A stretch of DNA of 64,000 nucleotides from Hepsetus odoe (taxonomy: Eukaryota > Chordata > Actinopteri > Characiformes > Hepsetidae): NCBI GenBank assembly GCA_017165825.1, contig CM029370.1, positions 22,698,186 through 22,762,185 on the forward strand, in the 5' to 3' direction. This document shows positions 57,331-64,000 of the stretch, in pieces. The notes under the pieces were generated by a model. The model was given only the letters and a program-made list of their open reading frames with translations. It did no database searches and was not told the origin of the DNA. A program made the translations under genes and the position numbers. Position 1 is the first letter of the stretch, and every line of letters starts with the position of its first letter.

Positions 57331-57576
57331 GTGAAAGTGACAACCCTTGTCATTGCAAGGTCACAGCACTGCACACCATGAACCACAACGAAATTGGACC
57401 TCTGCTTTTAACCCATGCACACAAACACCGTGCAGCAGTGGGCAGCTATTGAAAGCACCCGGGGAGCAGTGACGAGGACGGTACTTTGCTCAGGGGTACC
57501 TCAGGGCAACCTACTTGTGAGAGAATCGAACCCACAATCTTCCGATGTGGGGCCAACTCCTTAACCACTAGGCCAG
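57331..57576 (-). mobile_element. SINE family B, near full length
   Basis: The minus strand runs from the head CCTAGTGGTTAAGGAGTTGG and GTGGGTTCGATTCTC through TGCCCTGAGGTACCCCTGAG to the GTCACTTTCACTTTTTTTTT end. Confidence 0.8.
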
Positions 57577-57910
57577 GTTTGTGTACCTTAACTCAGTGCC
57601 TTCACTTAACCCTTCCAGATCTATGTAAAACAGCAATCTAGATCTTTGTGTCAAAGTCTGCTGTGCTTTTACATATTTTTCTACAGGTTTTTCCAAAGCC
57701 AGTTATTATCCTTCTAATTACTAGCATTCCTTGGAGGCTAGTCGTTAGAAAGCAGCAGACCGAAATCCTTATTCTAAGCCCTGGAGACATTTGTTACGCT
57801 GTCATAGAGAAATTGGTGTTTTCTGGGGAGAAGCAAAGTAGGTTCATGAACATAAAATAAAAGTCATATTTCACATATTTGCTGAAAACTGTGAGAGATG
57901 TGATCTGTTT

Positions 57911-58060
57911 ATGGTGGCGCTGATCTAGTGGTAGCCATTGGGTCCCCGAGCAAGACCCTTATCCCTGAGTTGCTCCAGGGGGACTGTCCCTGTAATTAGG
58001 ACATGGAAGTTGCTCTGGATAAGAGTGTCTGCTAAATGCTGCAAATGTAAATGCAAATGT
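57911..58060 (+). mobile_element. SINE family A, internally deleted
   Basis: The head ATGGTGGCGCTGATCTAGTG jumps directly to CATTGGGTCCCCGAGCAAGA, losing the B-box region. The body and tail TTGCTCTGGATAAGAGTGTC with GCAAATGTAAATG end are present. Confidence 0.75.
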
Positions 58061-58963
58061 TTAGTTTCATATAAAAAGTCTTAACTTTGAAAATCCACTG
58101 AATACTTCAAAGAAGAATCATATGATGAAGAAACAAAGTCAAGCCACTGGTCAGGCTCAAGCTGTAGGCAGATGTCATATTCCCCACAGGAGAAGACAGA
58201 CATATGAACTTTTAACATGTGTAAGCTTAAAGCTATTATACAGCCCTGACGCTGTCTTGCATTCCCTTCACCGGTGCTCAGGTTGGCCTAATTCTCGGAA
58301 TGCTTTCCTGTCACTCAGCAGTGCTTGATGAACCATAATTGTGCCGAGCAGCTTGCACAGTAGTTGTCTGAAATTACACAGCTTTGATCATGCATGGGTT
58401 TGACAGATACCCAGGGTGTTGTAATGACCCACACAATTACAGCTTTCATCTTCAGTTAGCCAGTGTCACTATCACACACTAAGACCCTGCTTACTCTAAC
58501 CAAGCACGTCCAAAGCCCTAACAAACAGTGGCAATAAAAAGCAGTGCTTGCAGCCAATTTTAAAAGCTCATCCTCATGCTTAACACAAATGATTAAAATG
58601 AATTATAGCAAACAATTAACCACTGAAAGTTCTTAAACAAGTTTTACTCAAAGCATAATGCCTGTCTGATGTGAAGGCAACTGCAGCTGGTACATTTTAA
58701 AGCCGCATGCTTGCATGGAAACCACAACGATTTAATCCAGTGGGTTTAAATGCCTGAAGTGCAAATGTCTGCATGACTGTTATTCTCAGGTTTAGTGATA
58801 TAAAAGGCCTGTAATCACAGTGTCCAGTACTCTTTTTCACAATCAGTTTAAAGGGTTTTGTGTTTCACAAAACAAATGTATATATTTTATAGAAATATAC
58901 ATATTAAAATATAGTCTAATTATTTATGAATCTCTCACACCAATATATATATATAGTTATATA

Positions 58964-59515
58964 TACAGTACTGTACAAAAGTTTTAGGCAAGTGTGAAAA
59001 ATTCTGTAAACAAAGAACACTTTCAAAAATGGAAGTGTTAATCATTTATTTTCATCAATCAACAAAATGCAGTGAATGAACAAAAGAGAATCTAAATCAA
59101 ATCAATATTTGGTGTGACCACCCTTTGCCTTCAAAACAGCATCAGTTCTTCTAGGTACACTTGCACACAGTTTTTGAAGGAACTCAGCTGGTAGGTTGTT
59201 CCAAACATCTTGGAGAACTAACCACAGATCTCCTGTGGATGTAGGCTTCCTCACATCCTTCTGTCTCTTCATGTAATCCAGACGCACTGGATGATGTTGA
59301 GATCAGGGCTCTGTGGGGCCAGAAGAACTGATGCTGGTTTGAAGGCAAAAGGTAGTAACACCAAATATTGATCTGATTTAGATTTTTCTTTTGTTCACTC
59401 ACTTTGCATTTTGTAAATTGATAAAAATAAACAATCATTATTTATATTTCTGTAAGCATTCTTTGTTTACAGAATTTTTTCCACACCTGCCTGAAACTTT
59501 TGCACAGTACTGTAT
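58964..59515 (-). mobile_element. Tc1-like DNA transposon, internally deleted
   Basis: The ends carry the palindromic terminus TACAGTACTGTA (58964-58975) and ACAGTACTGTA (59504-59514), with terminal inverted repeats of about 150-200 bp (AAAAGTTTTAGGCA... / ...TGAAACTTTTGCACAG) and TA at the edges. Between them on the minus strand is the C-terminal end of a Tc1/mariner transposase (59287-59102). The rest of the transposase is deleted, so the copy is non-autonomous. Confidence 0.85.
59102..59287 (-). pseudogene. Tc1-like transposase C-terminal remnant
   Basis: Reads YMKRQKDVRKPTSTGDLWLV, then LQDVWNNLPAEFLQKLCASV and PRRTDAVLKAKGGHTKY. This is the segment following the last catalytic acidic residue of Tc1-type DDE transposases. 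The DNA-binding and catalytic parts are absent. Confidence 0.85.
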
Positions 59516-59892
59516 ATAGTTTTTTTTATGAATAAATATCAATCTAAGATCACGGATTCATAAACACATGCTGTAGCTTATGGTGAAAAGAGTCCATAAG
59601 TTGCTATTCTACTAAACACTAAATACGCCATGTTTAGAAAGAAAGAAAGAAAGAAAGAAAAATTTTGAGAGAGAAAGTTTGAAAGAGAGAGACAGAAAAA
59701 AAATTGACAGAGGCACTGAGACAGAAGGACAACATCAAGATAGAGAGACAGAAGGAGATAAAGAAGGTGAGATAGAGATTAGGAGTGGGTGGTGAGTGGA
59801 GGGGGATATCTGACATCAAGTTGACAGGTTTGCCATACACCCATCAACACTTGTGGCCAGAAAGTGAGATTGAGTTTCCTTTTTCTCTGCAG

Positions 59893-59929
59893 CTTCAACA
59901 TCACTTCAAGGAGGACGGTCATGTGCAGA
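59893..59929 (+). other. Candidate 37-nt exon of an unrecognised gene
   Basis: Bounded by a strong acceptor (TTTTTCTCTGCAG) and strong donor (A|GTAAGTAA). Frame 1 reads LQHHFKEDGHVQ plus one base, which joins in frame to 60695. No homology recognised. Confidence 0.25.
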
Positions 59930-60694
59930 GTAAGTAAATAAGCACATTCTCAATTTGTATGCCATTGTATCACATTTCACTTAATGCAGGTGTGTGGACT
60001 TATAAGGTCAAAGAGTACATGGCAGCTGCCATATATCTGTTAAAGGCACTGCAGGAGGAGGTTGAGTTAAACGAACAGCTCACATTCAAAACTCAGGGCC
60101 AGATATCCTCCTAGGAATGCCCCATACCACCAAAATAAATCCAAAAAATCCCAATCACAGCACTGGCACTGGGATATTCATATTTTCATTAATGCCCTCA
60201 AGAGCCATTTCTCTTCTCTTGCTTCTTCATTGAATTGAGACTGCCGGTGTTAAATGGATATCAGGTCATATTTCCTTGAAAGACCCCCACCTCCCACCAT
60301 CTCACCACCCATGTTTCTTCTTCTATTACATCCCTCCTTCTTTTTCTATGTGAAACTTCATCAGAAACAGCAGAAATGGGTGCGTGAACCTGCACAAGAG
60401 CATGCCACTGTGTTCAGGAAAAATGTCTTCTCAAATTAGATTGGCAGTCCAACTATGTGAGCGGGCCTCAGAGACAGCAGAGAAAGCTGTAATTTAAAAG
60501 CTACAAACTTACATACATGCCTACACACAAAGGTTAGGGTTTGGGAGCAGCCAAAGAGCAAGCAAGATGCAAGAAGGCCAGGCCAAACATCTTCCAACTT
60601 ATATGTTCCTCCCCTGTTCCTTCCCACTCGTTTATAGTCAAACAGAGTTGCTGGGGAAAGCCCTCAGTGGACCTAATGTTTGTTGTAATTACAG

Positions 60695-60813
60695 TTTGGC
60701 CAGGAAACTGGATGGCTATGCCAGACCAGCAGTTCCAGCGCAGCGTGTCTGGAGAAATGGTGACCTACATTACAGACAAACGTGCTACAGAATATGAACT
60801 CTTAAAAATAAAG
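60695..60813 (+). other. Candidate exon of an unrecognised gene
   Basis: Acceptor TTGTAATTACAG, donor AAG|GTACTT (weak). With one base from the 37-nt candidate it reads WPGNWMAMPDQQFQRSVS, then GEMVTYITDKRATEYELLKI and K. It ends in phase 0, which matches the next candidate at 62024. A second frame is also open to 60797, so the coding frame is not settled. Confidence 0.25.
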
Positions 60814-62023
60814 GTACTTCGAAGTGATATCATAGAGAAAATAATTTTATTTTCATTTCCGTAAAAAAGTACAAAGACCACTAACTCTTTAAAGTTTTAG
60901 AAAAATGTTAATAGAATTTTCTATGTCAAGTAAAACTATCACACTAATGACACCAGCACCACATTGCATTAAACTTCCTGATGAATGAAGTAATTGAACA
61001 TTGACCATCTCCTTATTACTGTACATGTCAATATCTGTGATATAGTAGTTGGTTCTTCAAATCAACATGTCAGATTAAGGAGAAATTTTAGAAAAAGATC
61101 TGAAAAGCTTTGACAAGGTTATTAATTGTTATGCAGAATTGAGTAAGTTGGAACATCTCCAAGTGAAAAGTTTAGTGGCGTGTTCCTGGTCACCACTGGC
61201 AAGTACTCGCCAAGACGTTTGACAGGAAAGCCAGAAAATACAGAAGGCTGTGGTATGTTTTAAAAGGGGCATTAGTAGTAAATTATATAGCAGAATTCTA
61301 CATTTTATCAAGTTTTTGAAAACTTCTTTGCAAGACAATCTATAATCAAGCAAGGTAAGTTTTATTCATTTAAACAACAATGTGTCTGGCAGGAATTATT
61401 TCAACAATTATTTTCAAAAATCTAACTTTGTCTTGACCTTTGACTGTGCTAACTAAGTGGAAGGTGACACTTTGGTTCTCTGATCAGTAAAACTATTTTT
61501 TTTTTTTTAAAGCTTGCATCATTCAGAGTAGAAAATAGGCTGACCCTGTCCCAGTTTACCTAAGCCAGGTCATGTAAAAAGGCTTGAGAATAAACATTTT
61601 TGAGAACTCTCCTTAGAATAATCTTTCCAGGTAATAGAAAGACATTCACAACAAAATACCTTAGAATGTTACAACTGTGGTGAGTCAGCTGAAAATCATT
61701 ATAGTCTTATCTGGTAAATATTTGCTGGATGAGGAAATAAAAACAGAAAAAAACATTTCTTGATGCCAGGGCAGAATTTGGGATGACAATGATTAAGTAG
61801 ATCAGGGTGAACAATTATATTACCAGAAATCATGAACAACGCATGACAAAAGAGCACTGAGAAATCTTCATTTATGTGAATGGCTGCGGATGTGTGCTGC
61901 ATTTACCTCAGAAAGTGATGAGACTAGGATGCGGTGTGGGAGGGATTCCAGCTAGCGGATGGAATGTGATGCTCTAGGCAAAGTTTTATTGAGAAACCGA
62001 TTTATGGATTTTATTTGACACAG

Positions 62024-62212
62024 ACCACCTACCTAAATAGCGCTGAGGAGCTGGACAACCTATTCCTTGCAGTAGTGTTCTCTGATAGCAGAGGCTGTTC
62101 AGTTCACAGCTGTTGCACCATTCAGCTTACAGAATTTGCAAACATCATGTTGACAGAAATGAAAGGATATCCTCAGATGCCTCATGGAGTCCATGCTTTT
62201 GAGCTGTTTTAG
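62024..62212 (+). other. Candidate (terminal?) exon of an unrecognised gene
   Basis: Acceptor TTATTTGACACAG, then phase 0 TTYLNSAEELDNLFLAVVFS, DSRGCSVHSCCTIQLTEFAN and onward to TAG at 62210-62212. No poly(A) signal follows closely. It could be chance. Confidence 0.2.
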
Positions 62213-62369
62213 TGGCTCACAGAGATTTAAGAACATATTAGGCAGATACCACAGTTCCATATTAGGCTTACCACCACATAAATATTTTACTTTAGAGAAC
62301 AAGACTTAATCATTTCCCCTGCTAGTAGGTTTGACATTCATCAGAATCAGGGATGAAAGACCCCCTTTT

Positions 62370-62605
62370 GGGTGACATGGTAACATGGTGATAAGCAATG
62401 TTGCCTCACAGTGATAAGATTCTATGTTTGATTCTGTGGGCCCTTACTTTATTGAATTTGCATGTTCTCTTCTGTCTGTGTGCTTGTTTCCTTACTGCTC
62501 CAGTTTCCCCCATGGTTGAAAGACTAGTACCTAGTAGCTCAGACTGCCAATGTTAAATTGCCCCATAAATGTGATTACTGGTGCACATCAATGTGTTTTT
62601 CTGAC
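62370..62605 (+). mobile_element. Degenerate tRNA-derived SINE (Mermaid/DANA-like layout)
   Basis: Head GGTGACATGGTAACATGGTG...TTGCCTCACAGTGATAAGAT, B-box-like GTTTGATTCTG, then TTTGCATGTTCTCTTCTGTC and CAATGTTAAATTGCCCC, in the order of the common fish SINE with TTGCCTCACAG and TGCATGTTCTC. Heavily mutated. Confidence 0.5.
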
Positions 62606-64000
62606 AAACAATTGCTGTTAGTCACACATCATATTGTTGGATCAGTCCTTAAAGTGGCTTAGTTCATTCCACAAGGTTTAATTTACAGAGGTGATTAAGG
62701 GTCCCATTCATGTCTGCACATTATCCATTTAGTAATAGTTCCTGCTGTACACTTAAGAAGGATTAAAGTGGCAACTTGCTAATAAGTAGCAACACAAAAA
62801 TTTTATTTTTGACTGAACTTAAAGTAATGATCAATGGAATGCACTTTTTAAGTTATGCCTTTAATTACCATAGAGTTAATGAAAACTTTCAACACACTTT
62901 AGAACGACACCAGCATGGTGATAAAGAGTATTTATATGCACCATCTGACCTACATCAGGTTCTTATTGTCACTATCAGAACAAAGCCCTGTATCTCTAAA
63001 ATGCTAATTAAAAAAATTATAACAGTGTTGCAGTAAGGGTTTGTGTGTCTACACATCTAGATAGTAATGGACCATATCTACTAATCAACTCATGGAATTG
63101 TCAAATCACAGCTTTCTCAAATGGTGGGAAAAAAGAAAACTGAGGTGTTGTATAAAGACAATATATTCTTATCAATTGCAAAAAAAAAAATAAAAAAAAA
63201 AAGATTGGCTGCATTAGTAGGTTTATCCCTATATCACTACCTTCCACCTTCACACTAAACGACAAAAGCCTCAATGTCAGCACTTGCAAGAATCAACCTC
63301 CAGATGTCCATTGTTCTCAAAACATTCCTCATTTTGAGTCTTGGCAACCAAGGCTTTTGGGACACACATCAATTGTGCCCAATCTCAATGTCACAGGGTG
63401 CAGCCTGCAGAAGGGCGAGGTTCAGTTCTTCCCAGGGGAGCCCCAGCAGGCACAATATTGTGGGAAAACTAAAGCAAATGATTTGAAGTCTGATGAATGT
63501 GACTAATGAACCTGTGGCTCATCCAATTTACACCATTCCACAATCACAAAGGCCATGGGGTAATACAGAGAGGAAATGTAAATAATTGCAATTTCACATA
63601 TTTGGCTTATCCCTTAAAATTGCCCAATTGCATTCCATCTGGAACCTTCATGAGAATGTGAAAGAGAAGACAAAAGCCATTCAGTGGTCATTTTTGATGT
63701 GAGAATGGCCTGAATAAGACATTGAAAAGGATGAAACTTTTTAGTTGTAAGAAAAGGCAGCATTTGTTTTCTATATTCAATACCTCTCCAAAATAGTAGT
63801 TTTAGCTGACTTTGCATTTTCTTTTCTAAAGGGGCATTTTTTTTCAATTTGAACAGCACGTTAAGGCATTTAACCCAAACATCCTGTGAATCTGCAGACA
63901 GGCATAATGTACGTTACAATTTAGTGATATTTTGGGATGTATTTGGTATATTTTGAAAATAATTGTATATTCCTTATTCAAGTGGTTTGGTTTCTTGACG
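62606..64000. other. Non-coding interval, nothing recognised
   Basis: AT-rich, with an A-rich run at 63180-63202. No gene, RNA or clear repeat recognised. Confidence 0.5.

Larger units (their letters stand above)
59516..62369. other. Mostly non-coding interval
   Basis: A (GAAA)n tract lies at 59637-59660 and a purine-rich region follows to about 59790. Apart from the three candidate exons, nothing is recognised. In mammals FSIP1 lies beside THBS1, but no FSIP1-like sequence was seen here. Confidence 0.45.

Noticed and set aside
57687..57837. Possible exon (open frame after TTTTTCTACAG, donor A|GTAGGT)
   Set aside because: Its phase does not fit the candidate frame of 59893-62024, the peptide is not recognisable, and it lies between two SINEs.
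60567..60797. Second frame with VWRNGD, resembling the start of a doublecortin domain
   Set aside because: The match covers only six residues plus a tyrosine, the expected glycine is missing and a stop follows within 12 codons. The alternative frame is equally open.

Overview
This is a window of a ray-finned fish genome, probably an ostariophysan teleost. The evidence is an intron-rich vertebrate gene with short GT-AG introns, tRNA-derived SINEs with fish-type tails, an RTE-like LINE, a Tc1-like transposon remnant and abundant microsatellites. The species assignment is an inference from repeat style; the vertebrate assignment rests on the gene itself.

One protein-coding gene can be read completely: thrombospondin-1 (thbs1) on the + strand. 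Its promoter lies at about 39.6-39.85 kb, it has a non-coding exon 1, and 22 coding exons run from the ATG at 40517 to the TAA at 48709. A roughly 2 kb 3' UTR ends near 50.69 kb. Every coding junction is GT-AG and phase-consistent, and the joined CDS is 3516 nt (1171 aa). The domain order is signal peptide, N-terminal heparin-binding domain, trimerising cysteines, VWFC, three TSRs, three EGF-like modules, calcium-wire type 3 repeats with RGD, and the C-terminal lectin-like domain.

The 39 kb upstream (1-39.6 kb) looks like a gene desert. It holds an internally deleted RTE-like LINE with its target duplication (28-1558), a second 110-bp copy of it (9906-10015), and many copies of two tRNA-derived SINE families. 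Family A carries the L2/UnaL2-type GGATA hairpin tail; family B has a CACTTTCACTTT-type tail. There is also an L2-like LINE 3' end with the same tail as family A, LINE-3'-end-like repeats ending in TTGAC tandems, a decayed tRNA-Gly, and large simple-sequence blocks. Several repeats are nested with readable target duplications, and one patch looks like a template switch.

Downstream (50.7-64 kb) there is more SINE material, a composite SINE nested in a family B SINE, an internally deleted Tc1-like element (58964-59515), and a weak set of three splice-bounded, phase-compatible segments (59893, 60695, 62024) that may belong to an unrecognised gene. No RNA gene beyond the degenerate tRNA, no CRISPR and no prokaryotic feature is present.

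I did not find a clearly new biological system. The items most worth checking are the intron 1 array that echoes the exon 1 splice donor, the altered heparin-binding loop of the thrombospondin N-terminal domain, the composite SINE family, the template-switch scar and the candidate exons near 60 kb.
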